DNA of 64,000 nucleotides from Leptospira mtsangambouensis (GTDB taxonomy: Bacteria > Spirochaetota > Leptospiria > Leptospirales > Leptospiraceae). The position numbers and the translations under genes were made by a program. The DNA lies in assembly GCF_004770475.1 (NCBI RefSeq), contig NZ_RQHK01000017.1, positions 1,054,001 to 1,118,000 on the forward strand. The letters run 5' to 3'. The notes beneath the pieces are model-generated. The model made no database searches. It saw only the letters and a list, made by a program, of their open reading frames with translations, and was not told where the DNA came from. Every line of letters begins with the position of its first letter. The first letter of the stretch is position 1. Of this stretch, positions 1 to 9,917 are shown piece by piece.

Positions 1-1
1 T

Positions 2-487
2 ATTCCTCTAAATTATATTTTTTGGAAACAACAAGGCCAATTTAAAAGTTTAGAATCATTTGCTGCCGTTATGTCTATTTCTTTTGAAGGTGCAAATTTA
101 GATTATGCGCAGGTTTATGCACAGGTTTTTTCGTTTTTTGGAGACCAACTAACATCTGATATAATGATTACAATTTTTGAAGATGAAGTAAAACATGTAA
201 AAAGAGGGCTTCGTGCTTTCGAACATTCTGTTCCAAAAAATGTGAGCCATTGGGATCACTATTTGTCTTTGATTCAATTTCCATTTACACCCCGCAGGGC
301 AAAAGGTTATCTATATTTACCGGATACTCGAGTGCTTGCCGGAATGGATGGCGACTTCATAGAATCTCTAGGTGCCTACGAAGATGAATACACTGGTCGT
401 GTCAATTTGGAATCAGTTAAAAAATTTGGACTGGGGGAGACAATCCTTCGTAAAAACAGACTTGATTCTCATTTCCTAAATCCTTAA
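2..487 (+). CDS. DUF455-type ferritin-like protein, C-terminal part (5' end outside window)
   Basis: The reading frame is open from the first complete codon of the window (base 2) to the stop at 485-487, so the gene probably begins upstream. An internal ATG at 71 is a less likely start because the residues before it read as normal protein. The visible part is about 161 residues. The segment IFEDEVKHVKRG has the Glu and His spacing of the metal-binding helix seen in DUF455 (COG2833) ferritin-like proteins, and the acidic and aromatic residues around it fit that all-helical fold. The family's function is not settled; some members sit near tRNA or sulfur genes. The cytochrome gene follows 21 bp downstream, so the two may be co-transcribed. 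The family call is from motif recognition only. Confidence 0.6.
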   Translation: MPLNYIFWKQQGQFKSLESFAAVMSISFEGANLDYAQVYAQVFSFFGDQLTSDIMITIFEDEVKHVKRGLRAFEHSVPKNVSHWDHYLSLIQFPFTPRRAKGYLYLPDTRVLAGMDGDFIESLGAYEDEYTGRVNLESVKKFGLGETILRKNRLDSHFLNP

Positions 488-508
488 GATTCCTTTTGGA
501 AGGTAATT

Positions 509-910
509 ATGAAATTGAATATAATGTTGAGTGTGTTATTGTTTTTATCAGCACTCGGAATTGTACTGAATGCGGAAAAAAATGCCCAATCCACTACGGA
601 AATGAATCTTCATGATTTTATGGAAGATTTTACAAAGCCTGCATCAAAGTTGTACGATAAAAAAGAGAATGCAGATTATCTTAATAAGATCTTAGAAAAG
701 GTTCCAGATATGGCACCAGAAGACCAAAAAGCAGAATGGAAAGAAATGATCGATGCTAAGTTGGCTCTTGGAAAACCAGATGAAACTTGTAAATCCTGTC
801 ATACTAAATTCAAAAAAGAATACAAAGCTAAATACAGGAAAAAATTGATTCCGATTCCAGAAGAACTTCTTGGATTTCCAAAAGAAATTAAAGAATTATT
901 AAAAAAATAA
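509..910 (+). CDS. small exported c-type cytochrome
   Basis: 133 residues with an N-terminal hydrophobic stretch (residues 4-21) ending near LNAEKN, which looks like a Sec signal peptide and would place the protein in the periplasm. A single haem-attachment motif, CKSCH, lies at about residues 93-97, followed by a Lys-rich helix. The haem site near the C-terminus and the helical, charged remainder resemble cytochrome c-prime-like electron carriers rather than class I cytochromes with an N-terminal haem. The redox partner is unknown. An SD-like TTTTGGAAGG lies upstream of the ATG. A hairpin without a U-tract (920-941) separates it from the porin gene, so read-through into the porin is possible. 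Confidence 0.75.
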   Translation: MKLNIMLSVLLFLSALGIVLNAEKNAQSTTEMNLHDFMEDFTKPASKLYDKKENADYLNKILEKVPDMAPEDQKAEWKEMIDAKLALGKPDETCKSCHTKFKKEYKAKYRKKLIPIPEELLGFPKEIKELLKK

Positions 911-919
911 TTAATTTAT

Positions 920-941
920 TTCCGCTCTTTTGTGAGCGGAA
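920..941 (+). promoter_or_regulatory. hairpin immediately upstream of the porin start
   Basis: An 8-bp perfect stem (TTCCGCTC at 920-927, GAGCGGAA at 934-941) with a 6-nt loop ends 4 nt before the ATG at 946. No U-tract follows it, so it is unlikely to be a terminator. The right arm contains the only purine-rich, SD-like bases for the porin gene, so the stem could mask the ribosome-binding site. The stem is seen; the regulatory role is inferred. Confidence 0.45.
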
Positions 942-945
942 CACT

Positions 946-2157
946 ATGAAACAACTCAGTTGTTCAAAAATCCTAGTTTTAGTTTCTTTGTTTTTCTTTT
1001 GTTTTTCGTTGTTACAAGCAGAGGAAAACAAAGAACAGACAAATCAAACTCCTGCGCCAATACAGAATCCACTGCCTGCGAGTTTAAAGTTTGGTGCTTT
1101 TGTAGATACATATTATTCACATAATACGAATCATCCATTATCAAAAGAAAGATTGTATGCGACCCAAGCGGTGCGTAATGATGAGTTTAACATCAACTTA
1201 GGATTTGTTGATGCCAAATGGCAGGAGGAAAAAGTAAGGGGTCGTTTGGCTTTTCAGTTTGGAACATCAGTAAATATGAATTATGCGGCCGAGGCAAATC
1301 GTGACATTAGTTCCAATCAAAACTCAGTAAAACATATCCAGGAAGCTTATGTAGGTTTTAAGTTAGCAAAAGATACTTGGGTGGATGCAGGTATTTATTT
1401 TGGGCATATTGGACATGAATCTTGGATTTCTTCAGATAACTGGAATTATACTAGAGCATTAGCTCTAGATTACGTACCTTATTATTCTTCGGGAGTTCGA
1501 CTTACTACTAAGTTTACCGATAAGTTTCAATTTCAATTTCATGTAATGAACGGTTGGCAAAACATCACTGACCAAAACAAAGATAAGTCACTTGGAACTC
1601 AGTTCAAATTTTTTGTAACACCGAGTTTTACAGTTACAGCAAATCAATTTGTTGGGAATGAAGCACCTGATTTCGAAAGAAAACAAACTCGATTGTATAA
1701 TAATACAATTTTGGAATGGAAGGTATTAGATTGGTTATCGTTTGCAGTATCTGGTGATATAGGAGCACAAAAAGCAAAAGAGTCTTTTCAGTATGAACCA
1801 TGGTGGAAAGAAATCAATCCAGCCCTTGGTATTTATACAAATAGGGAATCAAATGCTTATAACCAATGGTATCATGGAACATTTTGGACCAGTTTTCGAT
1901 ATGAGGATCTTTACCGTTTGAGTTTTCGTATTGAACGTTTTTATGATCCGAAACAAGTGATGGCAACTACGTACACCCGAAATGGTTTTATGACAAATGG
2001 TTACACTGCTACTTTTGATTTATTGCATTGGAATCCAGGTCTTATTCGTTTTGAAGTGACTCAAAAAGAATCTATGGATCCCGTATTTGAGACTGATAAA
2101 AATAAACACAGCCGTATCGAACGATTGTTTATTGTGGCAGCTTCGGTTCGGTATTAG
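946..2157 (+). CDS. outer membrane beta-barrel porin (BBP2/OmpL-like family)
   Basis: 403 residues. A signal peptide spans about residues 1-25 and ends at LLQAEE. After a Pro-rich linker, the start of the mature domain (LKFGAFVDTYYSHNTNHP) matches the opening strand of the putative beta-barrel porin-2 family. The rest is an alternating amphipathic, aromatic-rich sequence (FRIERFYD, WNPGLIRFEVT) ending in the hydrophobic-aromatic pattern AASVRY, as expected for insertion of an outer membrane barrel by Bam. Family members are porins or uncharacterised barrels; the substrate here is unknown. The gene follows the cytochrome by 35 bp and has the hairpin at 920-941 over its translation start. The nearest plus-strand terminator candidate is the stem at 2235-2259. 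Confidence 0.75.
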   Translation: MKQLSCSKILVLVSLFFFCFSLLQAEENKEQTNQTPAPIQNPLPASLKFGAFVDTYYSHNTNHPLSKERLYATQAVRNDEFNINLGFVDAKWQEEKVRGRLAFQFGTSVNMNYAAEANRDISSNQNSVKHIQEAYVGFKLAKDTWVDAGIYFGHIGHESWISSDNWNYTRALALDYVPYYSSGVRLTTKFTDKFQFQFHVMNGWQNITDQNKDKSLGTQFKFFVTPSFTVTANQFVGNEAPDFERKQTRLYNNTILEWKVLDWLSFAVSGDIGAQKAKESFQYEPWWKEINPALGIYTNRESNAYNQWYHGTFWTSFRYEDLYRLSFRIERFYDPKQVMATTYTRNGFMTNGYTATFDLLHWNPGLIRFEVTQKESMDPVFETDKNKHSRIERLFIVAASVRY

Positions 2158-2167
2158 TTAAAGAAAA

Positions 2168-2199
2168 ACTCCAAACCACTACTTACTGTGGTTTGGAGT
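2168..2199 (-). terminator. rho-independent terminator of the RND efflux operon
   Basis: A 12-bp perfect stem (ACTCCAAACCAC at 2168-2179, GTGGTTTGGAGT at 2188-2199) with an 8-nt loop. Read on the minus strand it is followed directly by TTTTTCTTT, so it should end transcripts coming from the efflux operon whose last stop is at 2245. On the plus strand the tail is A-rich and would not terminate well. Confidence 0.8.
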
Positions 2200-2234
2200 G
2201 TAAAATAGGAGAATTGGGAATAATATCTTTGATT

Positions 2235-2259
2235 AAGAAAAGGACTAGGTCCTTTTCTT
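2235..2259 (+). terminator. possible plus-strand terminator overlapping the end of the pump gene
   Basis: Stem AAGAAAAGGAC (2235-2245) with GTCCTTTTCTT (2249-2259), a 3-nt loop, then TTTCTTAATC on the plus strand. It could end the porin transcript from the other strand while also encoding the last codons of the pump. The 3-nt loop and AT-rich outer stem make this less certain than the stem at 2168-2199. Confidence 0.45.
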
Positions 2260-5200
2260 TTTCTTAATCGGTTTTTTCTTTTTCTTTGGAGATTCTTTGT
2301 CTTCTTCATCCTCTTCCAATGGCTCTTCATTCAGTTCGCTAACGAAGTCGAGGAAATGGATGTGTTTTTTGTGACTCATCTCTTCGAGTTCTTTTGCGTT
2401 AGGTTTTCTTTCGCCCACTACAACTAAATAAAGTGAAGGAAGAATGGTTAACACGAGGCACATTGCTGAGAACAATCCCCCAACAATAACTGTTGCAAGT
2501 GGTCTCTGAACGTCAGATCCAACTCCTGTTCCGAGAGTCGCAGGAATAAGACCGAGCAATGCAAGTAACATTGTCATAAGCATTGGTCTTAGCTGAATCA
2601 CTGCGGCTTTTTTTACGGCAGCTTTTGTTGTGATCTCTGGCTCTTCAATTAACAAGTGATTGGTTCTAGAAACAAACAATACCCCTGCCATTGTAGCAAT
2701 TCCAAAGAGCGAGATGAATCCGACACCGCCAGAAACGTTGAAGTAATATCCTCTCATTAACAGGGCATAAATTCCACCAAGAAGTGAGAGAGGAATACAA
2801 GCTAATGCAACGTATACATATTTAAGGTTTCTATATAACAAATAGAGAACGCCAAAAATGATGAGAATTGTAATCGGGATAACAATTGCTAATTTTTTAC
2901 CGACACGAGCTAAGTTTTCGTACTGTCCTCCAAATCGAATTTCATAACCATCAGGAAGTTTGATTTTTTTCTTCACTCGTTTTTGGAGTTCAGAAACAAA
3001 TCCTCCTTGGTCACGGCCACGAATGTTGGTTCTAACAGTTACAACCCGACGACCCTCTTGTCGGAAAATCATGGTTGGACCGTCGATGACTTCAATTTCT
3101 GCCAATTGTGATAATGGAATCCTTTCTCCTTTCGGTGAAATGATAGGCATATTTTCAATCGCTTGTTTTGAGGCACGATAGTCCTTCGAAAATCGTACAA
3201 CAATTCCAAATCTTGCAGGTGTTTTCGGAGGAATGTCTGATGGGCCTTCGTATAAGGTGCTCACTCTTTGCATCCCGATGGCTGCTTCGATCATCTGTTG
3301 GATATCGATGACATTAATTCCAAACCGTGCCGCGGCTTCTCTGTTGATATTAATTGTGAGCTGGGGACTCTCTGCTTCTTGTTCAATACCAAATTCGCTG
3401 GCACCTTTCATTTCTTTGATTTCTTCTAGAACCTGGTTCCCGATTCCGCGCATGATTTTTAAATCGTTACCGGAGACGAAAACGGCAAGATCGGCAATGG
3501 TTCCCATGATGGCTTCGGAAAGGTTATCCATAATTGGCTGAGAAAAACTAACCCTTGCACCTGGAAGTGTAGCTTCCAAATCATTCCTCATTCGAAAGAG
3601 TAACTCTTGTTTGGTGATTTTTTCTTTCCATTGGTTATAATCTTTTAGACCAATTAACACCTCGAGTCTGTTTGGCGGAAGTGGATCTGTTCCATCATCA
3701 TTTCGACCTAACTGAGAAATTACAACGCTAACTTGTTCATTTTTGTAAATGGTCTGTCGAATCTTTGGCATAAACTTTCTTGCTTCTGGTAAGGAAATAC
3801 CAACAGGAAAGAAGATCCGAATATTGAACCCACCTTCATCCATTTCTGGAAGGAATTCAGTTCCTAATGAAAACATACCGATTGCAAGGAAAACAGTCAC
3901 AACACTAAATGTATACTTAACTGCTTTGCGTGATCTATCTACGATGAACTCAATGATTCGTTTGTAACGAATTTCAATCCAATCATAAACTGGATTATGC
4001 CATTCAATCGGGCCTGGATTTTTTGATTCAAAATATGTTTTGTAAATGATGGACATGAGTACAGGAATCACGGCCATCGCAAAAATTAATGCACCAAGAA
4101 TCGCAAATGAGATTGTAAAAGCCATCGGTTTGAACAAACGACCTTCAATCCTTTCAAAAGAGAAAATTGGAAGGTAAGCTAAGATAATAATTAAAATCGA
4201 AAAGAGGATTTCTGTTCCAACTTCTGATGCAGCATCTCTTGTGAATGCTAAAATTCCATGAGATTTTTCTTCGGGAGTTGCATCTCGATATCGTCTCATG
4301 ATATTTTCTACCATGATTACGGCCCCATCCACAATGATACCAAAGTCAATAGCACCTAATGAAAGTAAGCTTGCAGGTATTCCTGTCATATTCATTAAGA
4401 GAAATGCAAATAACATGGCAAACGGTATGGTTGCTACCACTACGAGAGATGCCCTTACACTTCCGATAAAGAATATTAAAACTAAACTGACAACAACAAC
4501 TCCCTCCACTAAGGTTTTACCAATTGTGCGGAGAGTGTAGTTTACTAAATCTGTCCTATCATAAGTGTTCCTGAGTTGGACTCCGTCAGGTAAATAGTTT
4601 TCATTGATTTCTTTTACTTTGGCACGAATTCTTTCGCCCATTTCGTTGGGATCACCCCAACGACGCATTGCCACCAAACCTTGAACAGATGAATCTACGT
4701 CAATAAGTCCTTCATCATCATTTTGAATGGTATAACCAAGAACCCCGCTGGGTATTGGATGAGAGATTTCAACCGATCCTAAGTCTCGGATAAAAACAGG
4801 TACCCCATTAACGGTTTTGACCACAATGTTTTCAATGTGTTTTGGATCTCTGATGGCACCAAGTGAACGAATGGGAAATCCTTGTTCCCCTTGAAGGAGT
4901 AAGTTTCCTCCCGTGTTCAAGTTGTTTTCTTGAATTGCCCTGATAACATCACCAATAGTTAATTTATAACGAATTAACTTATCGGGTGAGGTGACCACAT
5001 GGTATTGTTTTGGAAGTCCACCAAAAGTTACAACGTCGGCGATTCCCGGAATTTGTAACATCTTCGGCATCACAATCCAATCTTGGATGGTTCGAAGTTC
5101 CATTGGAGTATGGTTTTCGGAAGATTCTACAACATATCGATAGATTTCACCAACAGGAGAACTCATCGGTCCAAGTGCTGGATGAACATCTTCTGGGATA

Positions 5201-5553
5201 TCAGCATCTGCAACTCTTTCCATAAGTCGCATACGAGCAAAATAATCGTCAGTTCCATCTTCAAATACAAATTGAAATACAACTAAACCATTGATGGTTC
5301 TTGATCGTCTTACGGCAACTTTTGGAATTGCATTTAATACCCGTTCAATGGGAAGGGTAACACGTTCTTCTACTTCAACTGCAGCTTTACCTGGAAATTT
5401 AGCAATGAGTCGTACTTGTGTGTCGGCAATATCAGAATAGGCTTCTTTTCGAATGTCAATCCATGCCCAAGTTCCGAAGAGAACAGCCACTGCAGCTGCG
5501 ATAAGTGTTGTAACACGGTTTTTAAGTGCTTGTTCTATAAAATCTTTAATCAT
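2245..5553 (-). CDS. czcA: heavy-metal efflux RND pump, CzcA type
   Basis: 1102 residues from the ATG at 5553, which has a GAGGG SD. The frame extends further upstream but only over the preceding gene. It is the inner-membrane proton-driven pump of a tripartite exporter. The N-terminal helix follows [13 protein letters not shown]. The fourth-helix signature [15 protein letters not shown] is that of the HME-1 (CzcA; Zn/Co/Cd) subfamily and includes the Asp residues of the proton relay. The two large periplasmic loops and two sets of six helices are present, so the length is typical with a short extension. The last about 40 residues are an unusual acidic then Lys-rich cytoplasmic tail ([20 protein letters not shown]). 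The start overlaps the upstream gene by 8 nt. The metal specificity is inferred from the signature only. Confidence 0.88.
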   Translation of the reverse strand: MIKDFIEQALKNRVTTLIAAAVAVLFGTWAWIDIRKEAYSDIADTQVRLIAKFPGKAAVEVEERVTLPIERVLNAIPKVAVRRSRTINGLVVFQFVFEDGTDDYFARMRLMERVADADIPEDVHPALGPMSSPVGEIYRYVVESSENHTPMELRTIQDWIVMPKMLQIPGIADVVTFGGLPKQYHVVTSPDKLIRYKLTIGDVIRAIQENNLNTGGNLLLQGEQGFPIRSLGAIRDPKHIENIVVKTVNGVPVFIRDLGSVEISHPIPSGVLGYTIQNDDEGLIDVDSSVQGLVAMRRWGDPNEMGERIRAKVKEINENYLPDGVQLRNTYDRTDLVNYTLRTIGKTLVEGVVVVSLVLIFFIGSVRASLVVVATIPFAMLFAFLLMNMTGIPASLLSLGAIDFGIIVDGAVIMVENIMRRYRDATPEEKSHGILAFTRDAASEVGTEILFSILIIILAYLPIFSFERIEGRLFKPMAFTISFAILGALIFAMAVIPVLMSIIYKTYFESKNPGPIEWHNPVYDWIEIRYKRIIEFIVDRSRKAVKYTFSVVTVFLAIGMFSLGTEFLPEMDEGGFNIRIFFPVGISLPEARKFMPKIRQTIYKNEQVSVVISQLGRNDDGTDPLPPNRLEVLIGLKDYNQWKEKITKQELLFRMRNDLEATLPGARVSFSQPIMDNLSEAIMGTIADLAVFVSGNDLKIMRGIGNQVLEEIKEMKGASEFGIEQEAESPQLTININREAAARFGINVIDIQQMIEAAIGMQRVSTLYEGPSDIPPKTPARFGIVVRFSKDYRASKQAIENMPIISPKGERIPLSQLAEIEVIDGPTMIFRQEGRRVVTVRTNIRGRDQGGFVSELQKRVKKKIKLPDGYEIRFGGQYENLARVGKKLAIVIPITILIIFGVLYLLYRNLKYVYVALACIPLSLLGGIYALLMRGYYFNVSGGVGFISLFGIATMAGVLFVSRTNHLLIEEPEITTKAAVKKAAVIQLRPMLMTMLLALLGLIPATLGTGVGSDVQRPLATVIVGGLFSAMCLVLTILPSLYLVVVGERKPNAKELEEMSHKKHIHFLDFVSELNEEPLEEDEEDKESPKKKKKPIKKKKRT

Positions 5554-6298
5554 GATATTCCCTCGTATTGAAGAGGTAACCCATTTGGAGTAATAATTGT
5601 GGGTTTTTGTAATCGCCTTGTCCAACTCCACCACCTACTTGTAAAAAGAAGTTTCCAAGTAGGAAGTCGTAAGTCATACCTATGTATCTTTGCGAAAGAT
5701 GGACTCTTTGTCTTTCTCTGCTTTCATATTCTAAATAAGCTCCGACATTGCTATCAATGGAGTTTACATAAGATCTGATGAGTAAGTCTTCTTGTGAAGG
5801 GTCTCTCCGATTGTAACCAGGAATATTTAGTCCAGTAGGATAGGAAGATTGGCCACCTCGACCGACTTCTGGCGCAAAAGGATTCACTTCAAAGTAACCG
5901 CCAACAATAGATATACTATGTGCGATCACTGGAGTTTTCCAGAATGTATATCCTAAATCTACTTGTCCGCCATACCAATGGGGGCCCCAAGCACCACCTG
6001 ACCCTCGTAAAACGACATCTTTGAAATAATATCCTAGATTAAAATTGAGACTACCTGGAGAACCTATGGAGGCACCATAAACCCAAAAATTGGTTGATTT
6101 GGGGAGTCTTTTGGCATCCAAACTATCTGCTTTCAATTTTTCATCTTCACCAAATGCTGACTGATCTGATTTAGTAGGTGTCCATTCTGGTTTGATTTCA
6201 TTACCTTCCTTATCTTTCGGATAAGGAGAGGATGGTTCTGCAAACAATGCAGATCCCAACAATGATATTGTAAAAAGTAAAAGACTGAGTTTTTTCAT
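5546..6298 (-). CDS. unknown envelope protein encoded inside the metal-efflux operon
   Basis: 250 residues from the ATG at 6298 (MKKLSLLLF); a TTG four codons earlier is less likely. A signal peptide spans about residues 1-20 and ends at ALFAEP. The mature part begins with a charged Pro-rich stretch. It continues as Gly- and Tyr-rich, strand-like sequence ([45 protein letters not shown]) that suggests a small outer membrane or periplasmic beta-barrel. No family is recognised. It lies between the adaptor and pump genes, 1 nt after the adaptor stop and overlapping the pump start by 8 nt, so translation is coupled and it is probably part of, or accessory to, the exporter. Confidence 0.7.
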   Translation of the reverse strand: MKKLSLLLFTISLLGSALFAEPSSPYPKDKEGNEIKPEWTPTKSDQSAFGEDEKLKADSLDAKRLPKSTNFWVYGASIGSPGSLNFNLGYYFKDVVLRGSGGAWGPHWYGGQVDLGYTFWKTPVIAHSISIVGGYFEVNPFAPEVGRGGQSSYPTGLNIPGYNRRDPSQEDLLIRSYVNSIDSNVGAYLEYESRERQRVHLSQRYIGMTYDFLLGNFFLQVGGGVGQGDYKNPQLLLQMGYLFNTREYHD

Positions 6299-6299
6299 A

Positions 6300-7307
6300 T
6301 TAAAAACCAAAACTCAAACCTTTTAAAAGAATGGAGCCTTGGATGGCTACCTTCTCACCAGGAGACAAACCTTGAATGATATTGACTCTTTCTTTTGTAG
6401 AGATACCTAATACGACTTCTCTTCTCTTAAAAGTTAATGGTTTCTCTTCTACGAAAACATAGTTTTTTCCTTCCACAGTGACAATTGCAGTATAAGGTAG
6501 AACTACACTATCACCACCTGTTTGTTCTGGAAATTTAACAACCCCAAACATACCTGGTTTCAATCTATACTTTTCGTTCACAACGATGATTCTCATCTTT
6601 GCTGTTCTTGTGAGAGGGTCTACGTTATCACCGATTGCTTCCGCAGTTCCCATAAACTCCTCATCAGGAAAAGAGGCAAAAACTACTTTTACTTTTTTAC
6701 CCTTGCGTAAAGTAGAGATTTGTGATTCAGGAACATCTGTAATGATCCAAGCTTTCAAACTTCCCGCAGTACTAAGTTCACTTGGGTTTAAACCTTGAGC
6801 TCTGAGTTTTCCTTCAAATTCTGCAAGTTCCGCCGCATCGTTTCCAGAATCCGTTTCTGATTCGACTAAGTCTTTTTCCGTTGCCACTCGGTGCACAAAC
6901 ATATCTTTGATCCGGCTTAAGTTTTTATTCGATCTATGGAGTTTGTTCTTTGCATGAACATAACCAACATAAAGGTCGTTTAACTCTGCTGATTCGAAAA
7001 GTATGATCCGAGCACCATTACTGACTGAAGGTGAAGTCGAGGCAATGAGCCTTGCAGGTGCTTCCAAACTTACAAATTCTCCACCGCCACCAATCGTAGT
7101 GGATTTGACAATTTCAAGTCCAGGGCTATTCGGTTTGAATTCAATTCGTAAGCCTCCATCAAAAACTTCTGCTTTTTCTGGATGTTTATGAACAGGTTTT
7201 GCCGGTTTGGAAAAAATCATAAATAGAACGGCGATGACTACAAGAGCCACTCCTGAAATTAGGAGGATTTTTGCCTTTTGGTTTAAAGATTTTAAGGTAA
7301 TTAACAT
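6300..7307 (-). CDS. RND efflux periplasmic adaptor (HlyD/CzcB family)
   Basis: 335 residues from the ATG at 7307, which has a GAGGAAT SD; longer in-frame starts would run into the upstream gene. One transmembrane segment (about residues 14-32) anchors it. A His/Pro-rich stretch ([11 protein letters not shown]) follows directly and could bind metal. The body has a helical hairpin (about residues 115-165), a beta-barrel domain ([20 protein letters not shown]), and a membrane-proximal domain with the typical [10 protein letters not shown] and VLPYTAIV strings. It bridges the pump and the TolC-like factor. It starts 1 nt after the TolC-type gene stop. Confidence 0.87.
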   Translation of the reverse strand: MLITLKSLNQKAKILLISGVALVVIAVLFMIFSKPAKPVHKHPEKAEVFDGGLRIEFKPNSPGLEIVKSTTIGGGGEFVSLEAPARLIASTSPSVSNGARIILFESAELNDLYVGYVHAKNKLHRSNKNLSRIKDMFVHRVATEKDLVESETDSGNDAAELAEFEGKLRAQGLNPSELSTAGSLKAWIITDVPESQISTLRKGKKVKVVFASFPDEEFMGTAEAIGDNVDPLTRTAKMRIIVVNEKYRLKPGMFGVVKFPEQTGGDSVVLPYTAIVTVEGKNYVFVEEKPLTFKRREVVLGISTKERVNIIQGLSPGEKVAIQGSILLKGLSFGF

Positions 7308-7308
7308 T

Positions 7309-8727
7309 TTATTCCTCAGTTTTAGGATTGGTTTGATTTTCAGATTTGGGGATAAAGACACCTTTACCCACAGCATAGTTTACGTTTTCGATAGCTTCCA
7401 TTCGATCTGTTTGTAGTTTTAACATTTCGACAATACTGGAACGATAAGTTTCAAAGAAGTCTGCGAACTCTAAGATGGTTATGTATTTTTTTTCATAACT
7501 CATAATCATATCCAAAGATAAACTTCCATAATCTTTGATATAAGCATTACTAAATCGTTTATAAAGAGCGTCTTTGATTCGAGCAGATTGGTAAGCAACT
7601 GCTACTTCATTTTCTACTTCAAGGATATTGTTCTTTAACTCTTGTTTGCGGACAAGAATGGCCTTTTCTGCTGCTTGGATATTTCCTTGGTTTCTGTCAA
7701 AGAGAGGAACACTGAGCTGTGCAGTGACTCCCCAATAGTTTTGGAATGCGGTACCACCGCGGTTATAAACTGGACCAAAAGATAAATCTGGGATGGCATT
7801 TGCGTATTGGAGTTCTAAATTTGCTTCTTCAAAACGTAATGTTTGTAATGCTTTTTTAAGGTCTGGTCGGTTCTCGCGAGCGATTTCCACTAAATCTTCC
7901 AAACGTGCTTGGTTAGGAACAATTGCATCCAAATTTGATTCGTTGACCGTTGGAATAAACTCAACTCTTGCATCTCGATACAAATCATCATTCAAAAGAA
8001 TTTTAAGGTCCGCTTCTTTTTCGTAGACTTTGATTGCTAAATCTTCTCTTTCTTTTTTTAGAAAGAATAAAAGCGCTTTTAACCGTAAATGTTCTGCTTG
8101 GAGAAGGGCTCGCCTTTTATATGCAAGTTCAGATGAATCTACCGTTTTTTCAATGGAGGCAATACTTTGGTCATAGAACACAACGGCTTTTTTATAAAAG
8201 TAAATTGTATAAAACGTTCTTCTTAGTTTCGTAATGACGGCTCGAGCAAGATCATAAAACTCTTGTTCGGAGATCTTTGCATTCAATTCTGCCACTTTCA
8301 CACGTTTATCAATTTTCCCACCAAGTAAGAATACTTGTTGGATTTGAATTACCGATTGCCCTGATCTTGTTGTATCAAAATACCTTTGTGTTGGTTCTGC
8401 AAAAATACTTTGGTCAATTGCGATGTTCGGATTCGCATAGAGTCCTGCTTGTAAGATCCCTGCTTTTTTTACGTCAATTTGGAAGCGGGATGCGATGAGT
8501 AGAAGGTTATTCTTCCATAGAAGTGTCTCTGCAGACTCTAAATCAATTTCACGATTCAACCTTTGGTCATCAGGATACAAACTTGATCCTAAAGATGATC
8601 TTGGATTTTCATCTGAAAGTTGTCTTTTCAGGGCTTCACTTGCTTGTGCGATTCTAGTTTCTCCCCAAAGATAGGAGGTAGAAAACACAAGAAAGAGGTA
8701 GATACCGATTCTTTTGTAAAAACTCAT
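7309..8727 (-). CDS. TolC-family outer membrane efflux factor (CzcC-like)
   Basis: 472 residues with a signal peptide ending near LWGETR (residue 22). The sequence is a duplicated set of long helices with strand-forming segments, as in TolC: for example [15 protein letters not shown] at the start and [15 protein letters not shown], the hallmark PLFDR-N-G string of CusC/CzcC relatives, at about residue 340. It forms the trimeric outer membrane exit duct for the metal pump. It is the first gene of the four-gene tripartite set. Two tandem imperfect repeats lie 34-85 nt upstream of its ATG (8761-8812). Confidence 0.87.
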   Translation of the reverse strand: MSFYKRIGIYLFLVFSTSYLWGETRIAQASEALKRQLSDENPRSSLGSSLYPDDQRLNREIDLESAETLLWKNNLLLIASRFQIDVKKAGILQAGLYANPNIAIDQSIFAEPTQRYFDTTRSGQSVIQIQQVFLLGGKIDKRVKVAELNAKISEQEFYDLARAVITKLRRTFYTIYFYKKAVVFYDQSIASIEKTVDSSELAYKRRALLQAEHLRLKALLFFLKKEREDLAIKVYEKEADLKILLNDDLYRDARVEFIPTVNESNLDAIVPNQARLEDLVEIARENRPDLKKALQTLRFEEANLELQYANAIPDLSFGPVYNRGGTAFQNYWGVTAQLSVPLFDRNQGNIQAAEKAILVRKQELKNNILEVENEVAVAYQSARIKDALYKRFSNAYIKDYGSLSLDMIMSYEKKYITILEFADFFETYRSSIVEMLKLQTDRMEAIENVNYAVGKGVFIPKSENQTNPKTEE

Positions 8728-8760
8728 AAGTTACCAAACATAAAAAAATTGAGAAAAAAA

Positions 8761-8812
8761 ACATAGGTACACCTGGATCCTGCGAACATAGGTATACTTC
8801 TGGATTCAGCGA
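8761..8812. repeat. two tandem imperfect repeats upstream of the efflux operon
   Basis: Copy 1 (8761-8785, 25 bp) and copy 2 (8786-8812, 27 bp) share ACATAGGTA-ACtTGGATc-GCGA with few differences. Each carries a near-palindrome of the form AGGTrTACyT. They lie 34-85 nt upstream of the TolC-type ATG on the minus strand, where a metal-responsive regulator could bind. The repeats are seen; the operator role is inferred. Confidence 0.5.
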
Positions 8813-8831
8813 ATGCCGAAGTTGATTCAAT

Positions 8832-9203
8832 CTAAGAAATAGGAGGTGGAATATTTAAGAGAAGTGAGGAAAGTAAACTGGGAACAAACGTTCCTTCTGA
8901 AATCAAATCAACAAAGGAAATTAAAAGAGATTCTGACAAAAGATCAGATCGACTTTCATTAAAAAAATCTAAAAAGTCCGCTCTTGAACGACTTAAAGTA
9001 GCAGAATCATCGATGGCTGAAATTCTAGGATCATCGATTGCAGTGTCTTCTGGAGTTTCGAAAGAGGAGGAATAAGATTTTTTGATCTGGTGGAGATTTG
9101 CTTCCAGATATTGGGAAACTGTATCTGACGTACCATCCCACGGGAAACCAATGGTTACCGTTAAGAGGAATGCGATCAGTTTGGCAGTACAGTTTGCCTT
9201 CAT
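8832..9203 (-). CDS. small exported Ser-rich protein upstream of the efflux operon
   Basis: 123 residues from the ATG at 9203; a GTG three codons earlier is in frame. A hydrophobic segment (about residues 8-21) looks like a signal peptide. The mature part is rich in Ser, Asp and Leu (DDPRISAIDDSATLSRSR) and ends in a Leu-rich stretch followed by NIPPPIS. No family is recognised. The next upstream small gene (9468-9809) has the same plan and a similar PPP ending, so the two look like diverged paralogues. Its stop is 104 bp from the TolC-type start, and it may share the promoter region or be a leader gene of the operon. Low-complexity composition leaves some doubt that it is translated. Confidence 0.5.
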   Translation of the reverse strand: MKANCTAKLIAFLLTVTIGFPWDGTSDTVSQYLEANLHQIKKSYSSSFETPEDTAIDDPRISAIDDSATLSRSRADFLDFFNESRSDLLSESLLISFVDLISEGTFVPSLLSSLLLNIPPPIS

Positions 9204-9424
9204 ATTGTCCACTCATTCATTTTGATGCAGGCATTCAATTCTAAAAAACTTCTAATGCGCACACCATAAACCAATCATTGTTCAGATTGATGAATATATA
9301 GGATATAGACGAAGGACTTTCCAAAAAAAAAGACTGCCCAGAGTCAGGAATTCCCCGGAACAGTCGTAATAGTCTTTGGCAAATGAGAAACAAAACATAG
9401 GAAATGTTGAATATATAAAAACAT

Positions 9425-9448
9425 CCTGTGTCCCTTACGGGACACAGG
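9425..9448 (-). terminator. rho-independent terminator after the second small exported gene
   Basis: A 10-bp perfect stem (CCTGTGTCCC at 9425-9434, GGGACACAGG at 9439-9448) with a 4-nt loop, followed on the minus strand by ATGTTTTTATATATT. It lies 19 nt beyond the stop of the gene at 9468-9809 and separates that gene from the efflux operon. Confidence 0.8.
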
Positions 9449-9467
9449 TTTAAGCGGTAGAGAGGAG

Positions 9468-9809
9468 TTAAACGGGTGGAGGTAAACTCAGGTAACGGGA
9501 TGCAAGGAGCCCAGAGATAAAAGAAGGATGCAGGCTGTTGTTATGTGTTAGCAGAAGGGTCGTGATAGAAGTCTGACCTTTTCCGCTCCCAGTGAGTACA
9601 TCTTCTAGATCTTTAGTACCTGAAGTCTCTTCAGAAGAAGATTTTTGGATCGCAATGGAAATAGTGCCTGAAAGTTGGCTCTTTCCACTGACTCGGCTGG
9701 ATTTGGCTCCGCGAGTGCGAACAAGAACATTCTCTTCTGAAAGAAAAGCGCTGCCCAGGGAAAGTGTGAGTAGGGAAATCCCAAATATTTTAATCACGTT
9801 CCTGAACAT
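9468..9809 (-). CDS. small exported Ser-rich protein, paralogue-like to 8832-9203
   Basis: 113 residues. A clear signal peptide (MFRNVIKIFGISLLTLSLGS, cleavage near GSA/F). The mature part is rich in Ser, Thr, Gly and Lys, and ends GLLASRYLSLPPPV. The ending and overall layout match the neighbouring small gene. A good terminator lies just downstream, which supports a real transcript. No SD is evident before the ATG. No known family is recognised and no function can be assigned. Confidence 0.5.
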   Translation of the reverse strand: MFRNVIKIFGISLLTLSLGSAFLSEENVLVRTRGAKSSRVSGKSQLSGTISIAIQKSSSEETSGTKDLEDVLTGSGKGQTSITTLLLTHNNSLHPSFISGLLASRYLSLPPPV

Positions 9810-9872
9810 AGTTACAGTATAGACTGGATCTGATTAAAATCTAGCATTTTTTTGGAATTTGCCTACAAAACA

Positions 9873-9906
9873 GGCAGAACGACTCAAATTCTTGGTTCGC
9901 TCTGCC
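9873..9906 (-). terminator. probable terminator of the FAD-linked oxidase gene
   Basis: Arms GGCAGAACGA (9873-9882) and TCGCTCTGCC (9897-9906) pair over 10 bp with one wobble pair and a 14-nt loop. On the minus strand the tail is TGTTTTG, which is only weakly U-rich. It lies 12 nt after the stop of the gene at 9918-11330. Confidence 0.5.
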
Positions 9907-9917
9907 TTTGCCTGGAT

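Noticed and set aside
3233..4540. Plus-strand frames of 70-100 codons opposite the RND pump gene
   Set aside because: They are antisense shadows of a well-conserved gene; no SD and no protein-like features.
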